Source: Anadara kagoshimensis (lineage: Eukaryota; Mollusca; Bivalvia; Arcoida; Arcidae). From it: a stretch of 64,000 bases of DNA. Positions 33,867-47,473 of the stretch are shown here, in pieces; the first letter of the stretch is position 1, and every line of letters starts with the position of its first letter. Below the pieces are notes generated by a model. That model made no database searches, was not told where the DNA came from, and was given only the letters and a program-made list of their open reading frames with translations. Location of the stretch: contig CM037864.1 in assembly GCA_021292105.1 (NCBI GenBank), positions 12,943,898 through 13,007,897 of the forward strand, given 5' to 3'. Both the position numbers and the translations under genes were made by a program.

Positions 33867-33889
33867 TTATACTATACGGGAGACCGAAA

Positions 33890-35790
33890 CAGTAACCACA
33901 TCGGCGAAATAACACCCAGTAGGCGCAAAGAAAAAATCGTGCTTTCTTACTTTCCTACTTTCCAACCAATAGTAATGCAAAATATCATTATATATGACGT
34001 CAGAGATTATATATAAGCTATAATAGCAAAACATCTAGGAGGTCAAAATCTCCAACCAATAGAGATATGATGCCACTAATAAAACTTTGATTGCAAAATA
34101 TCTGGGAGGTCAAAACTTGCTACGCACTTCCGCGAATAACTCCCAGTAGAAGCCGAGAATTGGAAGTCCTTTTGTCCTAATCTGCAACCAAAAAAGAGAC
34201 CGAACTTAAGGACGTCTGACGCCAATGATAAAAACCATAATAACAAAACAGCTGGGAGGTCACAAATTGCTACGCACTTCCGCAAATAATTCCCAGTAGG
34301 AGAAAAAAAGAATGGAAAGCCCTATTGCTCTAGTTTGCAGCAAAAATGATACAGAACTTAATTATGTATGACACATCTGATAAGACTATAATTGCCAATC
34401 ACCTTGGAACCAGTATGTATGACACCACTGCACTAACTGAAAACTGCGATTGTAAAACATCTTGACTGTCAAAAAACCAAAATAAAGTATTTCCCCAAAA
34501 AAGACTACCAGTAGAAACCAAAAAATAGAAAGTCTTATTGTCCTATCTTGCAACCAAGAGAGATACATAATATCCTTATGTATACACCGCAGGCCAAAAC
34601 CAAGAAGATACACATTACCCTTATGTATACTCGCAGACCAAAATCAATAGAGATACACAATACCCTTATGTATACACCGCAGGCCCAAAACAAGAGATAC
34701 ACATTACCCTTATGTATACATCGCAGACCCAAAATCAAGAGAGATACACATTACCCTTATGTATACATCGCAGACCCAAAATCAAGAGAGATACACATTA
34801 CCCTTATGTATACATCGCAGACCCAAAATCAAGAGAGATACACAATACCCTTATGTATACACCGCAGACCCAAAACCAAGAGAGATACACGATACCCTTA
34901 TGTATACACCGCAGACCCAAAACTATTCATTCAAATGATCAAGAGAGATACACTATGCTGCGGAAACAAAACTATTAATGCAAATGATCTTAGAGGGAAC
35001 AAAAAAGTCAGTATATTCTCAAAAGACTACCTGTAGGTACCAAAAAGGGTAATTTTAATATCCATATTTGTAACCAATAGAGATACAGAACAAAAGTATT
35101 TGTGTTACCATTGCACGGAACATAAACTATAATTGCAAAATATCTGAGAGGAGGTCAAAACATTAACCCAATCTCAAAATAACTCACAGTAGGCACCGAA
35201 AAAGGAAAGACTAATTGACCTAGTTTGCAACCTTATGTATACCACCTTTGATAAATTGTAAAAAAAATCTGGGTGGTAAAAAAAGCTCCAGGTAGGTTAC
35301 GGAAAAGGAAATTTGTAATGTCCTAACTTGTAATTAAAAAAAACACAGAATATAAGTACGTATAGCACCACTGCACTGATTATAAACTATAATTGTAAAA
35401 AAACTTAAAAAACCTGTGAGGTCGAAACACTAAATATCACCGGATAATTCCCAGTAGGATCCAAAAAGGAAGATCAAATATTCTAACTTTCAAGCGGCAA
35501 AAACACAACAAAAGTATATATGACACCATTGCACTGATTTTAAACAACTATAGTTGCTAAACATCTCGAAGTACAAAAACCTCAGTTTATTACCAAAAGA
35601 CGAAAAAAGGAAAATTGTTATATCCTAACTTGCAACCGATAGAAATATAAAACAAATGTATGTATGGCACCACTGCACCGAATATAAACTATAGTTGCAA
35701 AATATCTGGAAGGTACAAAAATCCAGTACGTTACCGAAAACGGAACATTGAAAATTTCAATGTCTTAAAATGCAACCAAGAGAGTTACAT
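33890..35790. repeat. large degenerate tandem array with a nested 45-bp array
   Basis: Diverged units contain, in order, GCAAAATATCTGGGAGGTC, AACTCCCAGTAGGCACC, TTGCAACCAATAGAGATAC and TATGACACCACTGCACTGA. Between 34545 and 34975 one module is amplified on its own. Confidence 0.82.
34545..34975. repeat. 45-bp minisatellite, about nine units
   Basis: Unit AGAGATACACATTACCCTTA plus TGTATACATCGCAGACCCAAAATCA in pieces, period 45-46. Nearly divisible by three, giving spurious frames up to 162 residues. Confidence 0.93.
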
Positions 35791-35871
35791 AATGGCAATT
35801 GAAAATGAAATGAAATGAAATAAAAAAAGTTGATACTATACTTCATGTATTTTAAAAAGCGATAATCAAAA

Positions 35872-36135
35872 ACAAACATACTTATCCATTTCCGAACCAC
35901 AATCCAGAAGCAAAGTAAAAACTTTGGAACCGACAAGTTAGGTTAGACACGTGAACTTCCACCAGGGAAGTGAAGCCGGGGGCTCCGGAAGGGTAAGCAC
36001 CTCCTGTTTAGCTAGCTACACCCGTCACGTGTGTAATCAAAATTGTGTGAAAGGAACATGGAACTATGAGACGTCAAATATATCCAAGGCAATCCTGGAC
36101 ACTGAGACATCAAACTTATCAACAATACTGTGATG
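35872..36135 (+). mobile_element. R1 element
   Basis: R1 with all modules from CATACTTATCCATTTCC through GGGCTCCGGAAGGGTAAGC to CATCAAACTTATCAACAATA. Confidence 0.85.
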
Positions 36136-37917
36136 AAGTGAAAAATGTAAATACAGACAAACCTGTAAATTGAGACCACTTATGGGACCAAAGAAATGTT
36201 TGTTATAAAGAGGTTCTATTTGGTAGGTTGAAATATGAAGGGCCCTTAACACAGTGTACTTTATCGTCAGGTGTCCGTCTTTATATAGAGTTTTTTATTT
36301 GGTTGAAACATTAAATGTTTTGTCTTATGGACAATTCTAACATGACCTGCGTTTCCTTCATATGAAACATATAAAGAGCCAGCCGTGGTATAACAAACGG
36401 TATACCCATCGATGTTCCGTTTTAATGACGTACTCCCTTGCTTATTTTATGACGTCATGCTATGTGTCGCGAACAATGGTTGTGACGTAATTTTCATTCA
36501 TAAAATCATTTATTTCAATGGAGGTAATCTCAACAGGCGAATAGTTTCGATGGATCTTTTTGCAAGTAGATAGTAAAATGTACTTCCGAAAAAAGATTTC
36601 GCAATATTTATTTCATTCATATTTATGTAAGTCATGTTAGAATTGAAATGATCAACATTTACCCGTGGTATATCGTCGAATAATACACGGGCTGGAGTTC
36701 ACATGCGGAAAAATATATCACGAGGTGGCTTTCCAATAAACAATACATGTTTACAAATAATTTGTGTGCCGAATATAAGCATATCCGAAGTCGTAAAAAA
36801 TAATTTTATGTCACTTTTAATAATCTCAATAAAAGAAGATGAATTTTCAAAAATTGGGGGCGAATTTGCAAAAAGTAGGTGTGATTTTTAACTGGAGCAA
36901 TTTTAAAATGGGGGCGGATTTGATGAAATACCGTGGGGCGAATTGGTCTGATACCAAAGTGGTCACTATCATAGGTTTTATTGAATATCAATATGCTTAG
37001 TAGTATAAAATCTAATTTTCAATTATTTAAAAAAAAGGATTTTTTTGGTTTTACCTCATTTTTATTGCATCAATTCTAGGAATAAGTAACGGTTTTAACA
37101 GTTATATGAAGCAAAGACGCTTTAACACAATGGTCTTAATGGACAGGTGTTCTTTATATAAAGGCGGCGTTATAACAAATTTTATTGAATATCAATATAC
37201 TAAGTGGTTTGAGAACTAATATATAATTTCTAAAAATTAAGATTTCATAATGCGCATTTCTTTGTCATATTGCATCGATACAAGGAAGGGGCAAATATGA
37301 ACCCTCCATAACATAGAAACAATTAATTGATGAATGTGACCTTTTTTTGAACTCATTGTGGCTTTTGTTTTATAACAATAATAAACATTACTTTAATTAC
37401 AATCAAACTATTAATTTATTGTCAACAATTCTATTTTATAAATGCCAAAGCAATAGCAAATTCTGACAATACATGCAATCTTGACAATTAAGACGATCAT
37501 TTTCTTTTTATATTAATGACGAACAATGTTGATAGAAATTAGCTTAATGTATTATCTCCACGGGATTAGCTCTTATTAACCAAGAAATTAGATTTGTAAC
37601 GAAGAGTGTGAATTTGAGTGAAACAAGTGTTATATGCCCCCAAATTGAAACTAAACAAAACCCAAAAGGACGGACGTAATTATAAGCTTAGCTTTGCTAA
37701 CTGAATCATGAGCGAGAATGTCCAATTCTGTGACACTTGTTAAATAGAATTATAATGGACATTGTCCATTTATTGTCTTACAATATGTAATAAGAGTTAT
37801 AAGGTTTATGTACAAGCGCAAGGAGGAGGCGTGTCTGTTTCTCTAAATTTGTCACATTAACCTACTACCTGTTCCAAACGCAACATGGTATAAATGGATG
37901 AAAGAAATTGATTATAA

Positions 37918-37953
<36 letters not shown>

Positions 37954-38869
37954 ACGTGCTTTGCAACAACCAAGAAAATCAATGCAATAGACAAAACAAA
38001 CTAATGAATGTTCTAAACAGTCGAAAAAGATAAGAAACAAAAAGGTTTCACATTTCTCAACTGAGGTTTCAACAGAAGTACAATATAGATGTAATGGCAT
38101 ATAAATGTATGAATATCTTGAAAACTAAGAAAATAATCAAGATTTCAGATAAAGATAAACCTCAAAGTAATCTTCAAAGTGACACCTTCATTATCTTAAA
38201 ATTAACAAAATTATTAAGCATTGTAATTTTGACAGATTTTAGTTTAGAAATGATTGTGAAACCGGAGCTAAACCGGAGCTAAACTGGCGCAAAACTCTAT
38301 CACTCAACTTACCCCAGGGCTGTTTTAGCTACTGTAAACGTATTTATTTTCACGATGTACAAATTTTCGCTTATTTAGCAGTTGTTCGATTTGCGCAAAA
38401 ACTAATACCGAGCGAAAATTACATTTTGCGTAATGTATTATGACACTGCATATTTAAAAACGCGAAAATCTTACTACGGAGATAATTCTTCATTTCATAT
38501 ATATATATATACATCGAAAATAAATACATGCGAAATTAAATACATTTACGTTATTCAAATGTACGTTTTTTGGCAACAAAATTGCTTCTTTAAAACATTG
38601 ATATCATTAAAGAGCTACACTTCGCAGCAATTTTATGATATATCTTTTTTCAAAAAGTGAAATCTAAAAGCAAATTTGGTTAAATCTTCTTTTTTATTTG
38701 ATAAAACAAGAACCACTATCAAAGTATAATAATTCTGTTTCACATATAACAATATTTGAGTAGATAATACACGGGACCTAGGGTCTGTTTTAAATCAGAA
38801 ACGCTCTAGTATTCTATTTAGATCGATAAATATTCATATCACTCAAACTTACTCATAGTTATGGACATA
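36136..38869. other. intronic stretch with MITE remnants
   Basis: Part of the FMRFamide intron. It holds decayed MITE-F-like pieces (about 36165-36260, 37125-37170), a poly(A) run, a MITE-C end (38236-38268) and a TACTGTAAACGTATTTATTT segment (38330) that recurs near 45350. No gene recognised. Confidence 0.45.
37920..37951. repeat. poly(A) run
   Basis: About 31 consecutive A. No retrocopy was recognised upstream of it. Confidence 0.95.
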
Positions 38870-39098
38870 CATACAGTACGGGCCTGTCAAAAGTTTAACA
38901 TTAAGCTCACGGTTAGAAGTCGAAGCTCGTTGCCCAGATGTGGATAGACAGCGACCGAAAAGATGCAGATGTAAAGAAAGCAGTTACCGAACAGCTGTCG
39001 AAATGTACATGTAGCTAAGGAGGGGACGAGATGAGCTGCCGATTCGGCACTAATTCGATAGCCTGGTGTTAAACTTTCGACAGGCCTGTACTGACATC
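38870..39098. mobile_element. MITE-E, complete
   Basis: Left end ACAGTACGGGCCTGTCAAAA, right end TTTCGACAGGCCTGTACTG, about 229 bp. Confidence 0.88.
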
Positions 39099-39354
39099 TC
39101 CTCGACAACTCAAGTTTGACGTGGCGTGTGGGAGGAGGCTGTTACTACAGGCGCTGATATAATACAGTTTTTCTTCTGGGGATATATAATAAGTTATTTT
39201 CTTGTTAAGGGTTTTTGACAAGTCTTAGCTACAAATCCTGCGTAAGTTTTATAGTCAAAATCATTAAAAAAAATTACATGAAAAGTTTCTAAATAGGCCT
39301 ACATGCATGTAATAGACATTTTGACCACTATCACCGGGAATGGCCAAGACCTGA

Positions 39355-39572
39355 AATAGGTATTAACTGTTCCTTCGCCAAGCACACGGCATTTAGAAAT
39401 GAAAGTCACGGGGTATTTTGGGAGAGACCTTGAAAACTGATGTCTCAAGCCAGGCGTGTGACGTAAAAATCCCTCCCTGTACATATTGCCCTGAGCGCAC
39501 TGCATATGTAAAAATTTCTGACACTTTACCTGTAGCTGTGACGTCTTGATATGAGTAAAATATTGAAATATA
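39355..39572 (+). mobile_element. SINE-B body and tail, degraded
   Basis: Headless copy: ACTGTTCCTTCGCCAAGCAC, GAAATGAAAGTCACGG, ACACTTTACCTGTAGCTG, GATATGAGTAAAATATT. It lies in the FMRFamide intron. Confidence 0.65.
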
Positions 39573-41594
39573 TTCTATAGCCCCCTTGGATGGTCCTTAT
39601 ATACATGTTTAACTATATTTTACTCTATATAAAGACATCTTGTCTATCAAGTCCATATTTCACGGATGGTCTTAATATACATGTTTAAGTGTATTTTAAT
39701 CAGGATACTTAGAAAAAAACTAAAATCGTCAGGGATATGTGCCAGATATAAAAAAAATAGCCGAGAATTAGCAATTCTTTGTGTAAAAATGAAACCAATC
39801 ATTACCACATTTAGAAAGACGCGAGAAAAAACAATGTATTAAGTTGTTAGTGTTCTACTGTGACAAATAACACCATTTAAACATTTTGGCCGGATTAGTT
39901 TTACGTCATTCTATGACGTAATTTTAGCAAGTCATTAGTGTTACCATGGAAACGCAAATTAGTTGCAGCAAATTTGAAATAACATCTCACAGTTTGTATC
40001 ATTTGCGATTGCTGTTTGTCGTTGTATCGGTTCTGTAAATTAGTATTTGATGGAAACGGAAAGAGAGGTAAACCTAGATTCTGTGAAATCTAAGCGTAAC
40101 CCCGATCCCTCCGAGTATGATTTGCAGATTAAAAGTTTTTGTTTTTCTTGAAAAATAAAATTGTACGACAACGTTACCATGGAAACGGTAATTAGTAACA
40201 GACAATTTTAATTGACATATCATGATTTTGTATCAATAGTACGTCTGTCGATTTAAAAGTTTATCAATTATGAGTGGAGTTTGTTGTTCAAAAGGGTTTG
40301 TTTTCTTTTTCTTGAATAAAAGTACTAGTATGACATAGGGGCTATTCATGTTACCATGGAAATTATCATAAGCTATTTTTCAATTTCTTTATCACATTAT
40401 ATTATAGTGCAATTACATATAATATTTTTGTTCCAAAAGTTCTTTGTTGGTTACTAACTGCTTTTAAATAAAAGTTGTTTCGAATAATATTTATGTATGA
40501 CGTCAGGGCTTGGTGTTTACATCAATACGACAACACTAATTTTACGTTAAAACCATATCTGAATATTATTGTACACCAATGGAGTAAAGTACATAGTTTG
40601 CGCATACCACATGGCTCAATATACCGTGGTGCCATATACCATTTTTTGAATGTATTCTATGATTAAATTTTAAAAAAATGGTATATGACAGTAGCACTGA
40701 ACCAATCAGGAGAAGGCCTACTACAAAACGTTCCCCAAAAGTATGAAACAAAATTTCACGAAACATGGTGCAAAGTATCAACATAGGTAGGAGATGTGCA
40801 TATTCGGTTAACCCGAGTTGCTTTGCTAATTTTTTCAAAGTTACGCTCGTATGACCCTTTGAACATAAGTGCAAATCACAAAAAAGAACCTGCTGACGGG
40901 GGATCCTAATTCACTGAATTTACTTGTTCAAGATGATATTGCATCTACTAGGAAGTTGGAAGTATTTCATTTTAGTAATAGTTACTGGCCCATATCCTGG
41001 CCAAATACTTCCCTAAATTTTCATAGTGCATAAGTTTAAAAAAGCTGTTATTTAATTGAACCAAACCTAATCATGACCACAGGGGCGTTTTGTTTAAGGG
41101 ATGCGAGTCTGTGTATTGCCCGCGCGGTCCAACGTCAGGTCGTGTATTGCCCGCTCGGTCCATACACGTCAGTAGTCTGTACCACGTGATCGCTCATTAC
41201 CCAATGAAATTGATTGTTACAAAACTGATATGAAATGATAGGTTTTGACGTCATTCTGTAGCTGTATATACGATCAGCATATATAGTGACGTATTTATAA
41301 ATATCTTTAGGAACATTAAATACTTTGCATGTTTTTCCCAAAAGTTAGATTGCTTCCAAAAGTACGTAGAGCACCATACCATAATGGTATTTAAGCAATT
41401 ACCGCCATTACATGACCAAAGAAAAACAGTATTTACCATACAGCCATTACTATGATTTATCAACTAATGAATGCCTATAAGATTGGTGTAGCTATTTTAA
41501 GAACCCATTTACCATAATCTCAAACCCGAAAGTAAAAATATTATTGTAGGTTAACTATTATTATTTTGATACACATACATGTAAAAGCTTTATG
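39573..41594. other. intronic stretch
   Basis: Nothing coding. TTACCATGGAAACG-type segments recur near 39943, 40175 and 40352, suggesting a decayed tandem triplication. A short direct duplication (GTGTATTGCCCGC) lies at 41113 and 41141. A 102-residue frame on the minus strand (40566-40874) has no recognisable family. Confidence 0.45.
40628..40691. mobile_element. MITE-I, small palindrome
   Basis: CCATATACCATTTTTTGAAT and AAAAAAATGGTATATGAC flank about 25 bases; same terminal motif as 20715-20798. Confidence 0.75.
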
Positions 41595-41780
41595 AAAGAA
41601 ATTATAGATTTCAAAACGAGTGTAATTTTAGTCAGCGATTTGAAATTATACATTTCAAAACGAGGGCATTTTAGTCAGCGATTTGTAATTATAGTTTTCA
41701 AAACGAGGGCATTTTAGTCTGCGATTTGTAATTATAGATTTCAAAACGATGATAAATTCAGCCAGCGATTTGCTAAAACG
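41595..41780. repeat. 44-bp tandem array, four units
   Basis: ATTTCAAAACGAGGGCATTT and AGTCAGCGATTTGTAATTAT recur at about 41609, 41652, 41695 and 41738. Confidence 0.9.
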
Positions 41781-42139
41781 TACACGGTTGGTATTAGCAT
41801 ACTATGATGATTTTGACATTCTCCAGACCATTCATTTGGATATATGACCAAGACAGACAATGATTCAAAAGCCAATAAGAAAATGATTTAAACGATGGAC
41901 AATTGTTATTGTCTGACTTGAGTGATGTCATTGAATTATGATTAATTCCCCATAAGGAATTAGCGCTGTCTAAACTCCGTGTTTCACTACCGGTCTGGGA
42001 AATACAAAAACTCAAGTTTTAACAAAAAATCAATGTTCCCGTTGTGCTTTTCTTTTGCCTTTCTTGTTTACAGTTTTAAACCTTTTTAAGTACAAAATTA
42101 CTCGCACTAATTTGATCAGACAATTCGTCTATAATCTGC

Positions 42140-42785
42140 AGTACAGACTTGTCCAAAGTTTAACACTAAATTCAAGGATTTTTGCCGAATCAACAGCGCA
42201 TCTTGGTCCATCAGCTAGCAACACCACTGTGGTAGCTCAGTCGGTTGAGTGCTCGCTCCGTAAGTGGGAGGTCGTGAGTTCGAACCCCGACCGGGTCTGA
42301 CCCACGACTTGAAAATGCGTAGTGACTGTTCTTTTGACCAGCACTCTGAATTACGAAATAAAAGTCACGGTAGGCGTGGCACGATAAAGAACACTGAAGC
42401 GCAATGCACGGGTAAGTTTTCTGCACTTTCGCCTATAGCTGGCGACATAATGGATATAAGTAAAATATTCTTGACAGGGACTAAAACACCATTACTCAAC
42501 TCAACCCCATTAGTTACCAAAATCTCGACAGCTGTCTGGGTAGCTTATCGGCCACCGTAGCTGTGTTAAAAGTAAAATCATTGTCCTGTCAAAAGGTTAA
42601 CACTGAACAAACGCTGCGTTCATGCAGCACATTTCTACCCCTCTTTAGCTATATCTCGACAGTTAATTCGGCAGATGCTATCTATGTCTCAGGAACATTC
42701 AAGCCATTAGCTGTCCATATCTCGGCGACACGGCAGCCAAGTTTCGACTCCTGTGTTAAACTTTCGACAGGTCATTACTGTTAAA
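42140..42785. mobile_element. MITE-E cluster interrupted by SINE-B
   Basis: Left end GCAGTACAGACTTGTCCAAA, right end AACTTTCGACAGGTCATTAC. The middle holds the SINE-B (42226-42512) and another E-like junction (CTGTCAAAAGGTTAACACTG, about 42577), so at least two E copies are present. Confidence 0.75.
42226..42512 (+). mobile_element. SINE-B, inserted in a MITE-E
   Basis: Full copy from GTGGTAGCTCAGTCGGTTGA (A box) through GAGTTCGAACCCCGACC (B box) to CTTGACAGGGACTAAAACAC. It interrupts a MITE-E whose halves lie at 42140-42225 and after 42512. Confidence 0.9.
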
Positions 42786-43234
42786 CATAAGTACATTTAT
42801 GAATTCCCGCTTGGCAACACTTTGAGTATTTAAGCCTACAGATGGAAATTATTTATCGTGAATTGTGATAATTTCGCTAAAGTTCTCCGAAACAACAATT
42901 ACTATAAAACAAATATAATTCTAATTGACATGCGATTTAGAAACGAGTGGGTTTTTTTCACCACGGGAACCAATTAAGATTTTGCTAATTATCCCAATTA
43001 AAAAAACCATTTTACTATTTTCGGACAGAAGACTAAAATACATGAACTTAGCAAAAGCCAACGTTTCTAATTTAACAGCCAAAAACGTTACGTCGCATAC
43101 AATTATTGCGTATGAACGTTTCTACGAACACAAAATAACACAGCGTATGGAGGAAACCGCGAAACACGTTTTAGCTCATCGTATCAAATTATCTCGTATG
43201 GAACAAAATCGAGAATGAAAGGAAGTTGAATTTT

Positions 43235-43430
43235 GAGATATAAAATATATCCAGGATAGGTATATTCCTGTGTTTTTTCATCGCTGTTTCCTCAGCGAAT
43301 TAAAATCTCCAATAGACCTGGGAAATGGAACTTTAGGACATCAAATTTATCCAAAATAAGCCTATTGCTGTATTTTGGCTTCGCTGTTTCCTCAGCAAAT
43401 TAAAAACCCCAATAGACCTATTAATCGAAA
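43235..43430. repeat. tandem duplication, about 105 bp
   Basis: TTCGCTGTTTCCTCAGC(A/G)AATTAAAA and CCAATAGACCT occur twice in the same order. Confidence 0.85.
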
Positions 43431-43749
43431 AAATTTGATTCCTGGTCACATGAATATTTCCTGAAATCTTAAATATTCCAGCGATATACGTGACCTCATA
43501 AACCCTGAGACACTAGACTTCTAATTGGTCCTGACAGTTTTGCTGTACGGTCCCCAGGTACCCAGATATCAAGTGGCCTGTGTGTGTTTATAGCCATTAC
43601 CGCTTGGCACCGTTCCTGTTTACACGATAAACTGTAATAAATGGTATTATGCAAATCAGATCTCAATGTTTGTTATTGTAGAGACAGACTGGCAACAATT
43701 ATTACCATTTTGGCGTTTGAAAAATCGGAACTGATAATTATTTTACGCC

Positions 43750-44710
43750 TTCAGAAACCTTTGTCAGTCATGTTTTGATAAGACAGTGAATTATTACCCA
43801 GCATTTCCAAGACCTTAAGGAATACCATAGGTTAATTTTGTTTTTGTTTTAGGGACAACCGGTTAGAAAATAGGCCATGTGATCCGGAAAAACACCAGAA
43901 CGACCTTCAGAAACCTACGTCAGTCATGGTTTGATAACAAAATGAATTATTACCAAAACTAGTCCCCGCATTTCCATGAACTTAAGAAATACCACAGGTT
44001 AATTTTGTTTTCATTTAGGGACAACCAGTTGGAAAAGAGGTGATGTGTTCCGGGTAAACATCAGAACGACCTTCAGAAGCCTACGTCAGCCATGCTTTAT
44101 AAGACAACAAATTGTTGCCAGAGCGAGTCCCCGCATTTCCATGACCTTTAGGTCTACATATCATAGGTTAATACTGTTTTTGTTTAAGGGACAACCCGTT
44201 GTTAAAAAGGACAGGTGATCCGAGATCCTGCATTTTCACGACATTTGGACATGTTAATCGGTTATTTTTGTTTTTGGGACAACTGGTTGTGAAATTGAAA
44301 AAAAAACAACAATATAACGAAAGCGATTTCCGTATTTTAATGACTTTGAAGCTTGTCGGGTTAGGTTTGTTTTTGGGTTTGTTTTTACAAATGTTTGTAT
44401 ATATACCAGGGTGATCTGGAAAATGTCTAGATCCTCCCAAGATTACCAATGTGAGTTCCCGCATTTTTTCATGACATTTAGGCATGTCATGGGTGAATAT
44501 TTTGTTTTAGGGACAACCAGTTGTAAAAAAGGTTGGGTGATTAAAAAAAAGCCAAGAGCTTCACAGTTAACCAGCTGAACGAGTTCTCGCATTTTCAAGA
44601 CATTTAGGGGTGTCATGCATTAAGGTTAGATTTGTTTTTAGGGAAACACGGTTGTGAAAGAGTCAGGTGATTCGGAACAATCAAGACCACGCTTTTTGAG
44701 ATAAAGTTAA
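43750..44710. repeat. tandem array, about six units
   Basis: AGGGACAACCGGTT-like motifs at about 43851, 44017, 44188, 44276, 44510 and 44640, with CCCGCATTTCCATGAC and AACGACCTTCAGAAACCTAC between them. Irregular spacing. Confidence 0.85.
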
Positions 44711-45469
44711 AAATTATACTGAACAACTTTCAATTCGCCTTTTTTAAATGATGACATATGGAACTGACTGACATTTTCTCTTTTTTTCTAAAATTGCAGT
44801 GGGTGTAAGAAAAAATACATTTAATTATGAAACAATGACTATTTGTAAAATCTAATAAAAACCTGATGCCTTAAAAAGTTATCTTTAGACAGCCATACCA
44901 ATATCTTTTTAATCATGTATCTCCCTAAGAAGTCAAATATTGACTATATAACACTCCATATATGTCTGTTATTCATGGAATTGGTAAATTAAACTCTAGT
45001 AAACGGTGCCGAGTCACGAAAAATATTATTGTAATAATTACAAAAATGGATCTGGTCCAAATCAGTTCAAGATAAGGCAGTATCCTGTCATTTTAACCTA
45101 TTGGATACCTCAATGTGCGATTCTGATATCATCCGTACGTGGTGTGCCGCTGCCATTTTCATTTCCGTTAATTTAATGAAGAAATATCATTGTTTGTCAA
45201 TATTTCTGGAATAGTTAAAACACATACGTATATATTGCTTTTATTTCATGTAAGTTAACATTGAAGAGTATGTTTTCACGTGGCAATTTCAATTTAGGAA
45301 TGGCCGATGCAATCTTGTGGCAAGTTTGAAAAGCATACTTGTACTGTAAACGTGGTTATTTTCGCGAAGTCATATTAGTTTTATAAAATTTCATTTAAAA
45401 AAATCAAAAGCTTCCATTATTAATTAAAATATTGAATGTGCAGCTTTCGAAAATTATAAAAGACGAACA

Positions 45470-45640
45470 TGCCGTTCCATGTTTAAATCACAATCCAAAA
45501 AAGCAAAGTAAAAACTTTCAAATTACGTTAAACACGTAAACCTCCTCCAGAAAAGTAAGGCCCGGTGATCTAGAAAAGTAAAAATTTCCTGCCTGTCTAA
45601 TTCTCCCGTTAGTACTAAACACGTGTTTGATTAAAACGTT
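45470..45640 (+). mobile_element. R1 element, diverged
   Basis: Diverged R1 (CATGCCGTTCCATGTTTAAA, GCAAAGTAAAAACTTTC, CCCGGTGATCTAGAAAAG) at the left end of an array of about 195-bp units. Confidence 0.7.
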
Positions 45641-46330
45641 GACGCCTTTTGGAAAATAACAAGTCTGAAAGTTTGTAAAGCCAATGAAGTCATGAAGAAC
45701 ATTACGCAAATCAAGAAAACAACATGATGTCGGACGAGCAATCCTGGAAGAGTACCCAACACAGCATGCCATTTGTAACTTTATGCGGTAAATACACGAT
45801 ATGTTATTTACAGGTCAAAACCGAACATGTGTTTGATTTAAACGTTGACACCTTATCTGAAAATTTTTTATAAGAACCAATGTACTCATGAACAGCATTA
45901 CCCAATTCAAGAAAACAAAAGGTTATTGGGCGAACAAGCCTGGACGAGTATCCAACACGGCATGTCATTTGTAAGTTTATGCGGTCAATACACGATATGT
46001 TATTTACAGGTCAAAACCGAACACGTGTTTGATTTGAACGTTGACACCTTATCTGAAAATTTATAAGAACCAATGTTCTTATGAACAACATTACCCGATT
46101 GCAATTCAAGAAAACAAAATGTTGTTGGGCAAACAATCCTGGACGAGTATCCAACACGGCATGCCATTTGTAAGTTTATGCAGTAGATGTGTAATCTACA
46201 GATTTATACCGAACACATGATTGATTAAAATATTGAAACCGTATCTGAAAATTTGTGAAAACCAATAAACGCATGAACAACATTACCCAATTTAAGAAAA
46301 CAAAAGGTTATTGGGCGAACATTATAGGAT
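45600..46330. repeat. tandem array, units of about 195 bp
   Basis: GTTTGATTTGAACGTTGACA then CATGAACAACATTACCCAAT then GAGTATCCAACACGGCATG recurs about four times. A further partial unit lies at 46620-46765 after a poly(G) tract. Confidence 0.9.
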
Positions 46331-46348
46331 GAGTACTGTATAGTTGTA

Positions 46349-46366
46349 TAGGGGGGGGGGGGGGGT
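46349..46366. repeat. poly(G) run
   Basis: About 16-18 consecutive G, unusual in this AT-rich window and prone to sequencing error. Confidence 0.9.
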
Positions 46367-46861
46367 TAGGGTTCGTGGTTTAGACACTGGAACTTATTCA
46401 CGGGTATGAAATTTCGCGGTGCAGTGCAGTGGCTGGTGAAAACAATTTTCTGTATGGATTATCTCAGTCTATGTTTAATAAATGCTACATGGAAATATTC
46501 ACTTTGTATTTAACTTTGCGCTATGAAGTCAAACCGCGAATATAGCAAATATAAATTCCCGGTGAATGAAAGCAACAGTGTACATTATCAAACACGGGCG
46601 GGGCATTTTTACTTTTATATCGTACTCGTGTTTAACTAAAACGTTGACACCTTATCGAAGATAACAAGTCTTAAAGTCTGAATTCATGAATTACACAATT
46701 CAAGAAAAACCTAAAGGTTGTTGGGTGAGAGTTATTGGACGAGCATCCAGCACTAGACAGGCCATTTCCTTAGTGATATTTCCTACTTAGCAGCCATGTT
46801 ATCCTCGCCATACTGTTTATTAATGTCATTCACATGAACATTTACGCAAATGTGATGCACT

Positions 46862-47043
46862 ACAGTCAACCCGTCCTATAAAAGCCACTAAAGGTAACTA
46901 GTAAAAGTGTTTTTATAGGCAAGTGGCCTTTATATACAGGTTCCAATAATATGGATAAAGAACATTTGGAATAAAATTTTATTGGTCTTTATAAGCAGGT
47001 GACCTTTATACAGAGGTGACTTTTAAGGCAGGTTGGACTGTAT
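46862..47043. mobile_element. MITE-F
   Basis: Short form: CAGTCAACCCGTCCTATAAA at the left, AAGGCAGGTTGGACTGTA at the right, internal ATACAGGTTCCAATAATATG. Confidence 0.85.
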
Positions 47044-47473
47044 TACACTTAGGATTTTCTCGATAGAAAGTTCAGCAGAACTTTAAAGCAAATAAATCAA
47101 CGAAATTCCTAAATCTCGCATATCGAAGTAAAATATGCTCGCTTACATTTAGTATTTCTTCTGGCTTTTATTTATTGATGTTATTAATTGTATTAAGATT
47201 TCAAAATTCTTATCACTTTGATGTTAACAGCATTAAAAGGAAACAAGATCATTTTTTCATCTAAACATGAATTGGTCATAAACAAAAACATCATTATAAT
47301 TCAACTTTTGAAGTTATGAAATTGTAAAAAAATTGTAGGTTATTTCAGATTACTACTTATGTATTGTTTTAGTATTATGATAAAAAGACGGTTAAACTTT
47401 ATATTTTCAAAATCGGTCGTAAGAACTAGAAATGGTACAAAATACTTGTATCTGCTTTTCAACTGGTGAAATA

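Noticed and set aside
34548-35036. 162-residue frame with YTLPLCIHRRPK repeats
   Set aside because: Translation of the 45-bp minisatellite.
40566-40874. 102-residue minus-strand frame with hydrophobic stretches
   Set aside because: No recognisable family and it overlaps a MITE-I; I cannot support it as a gene.
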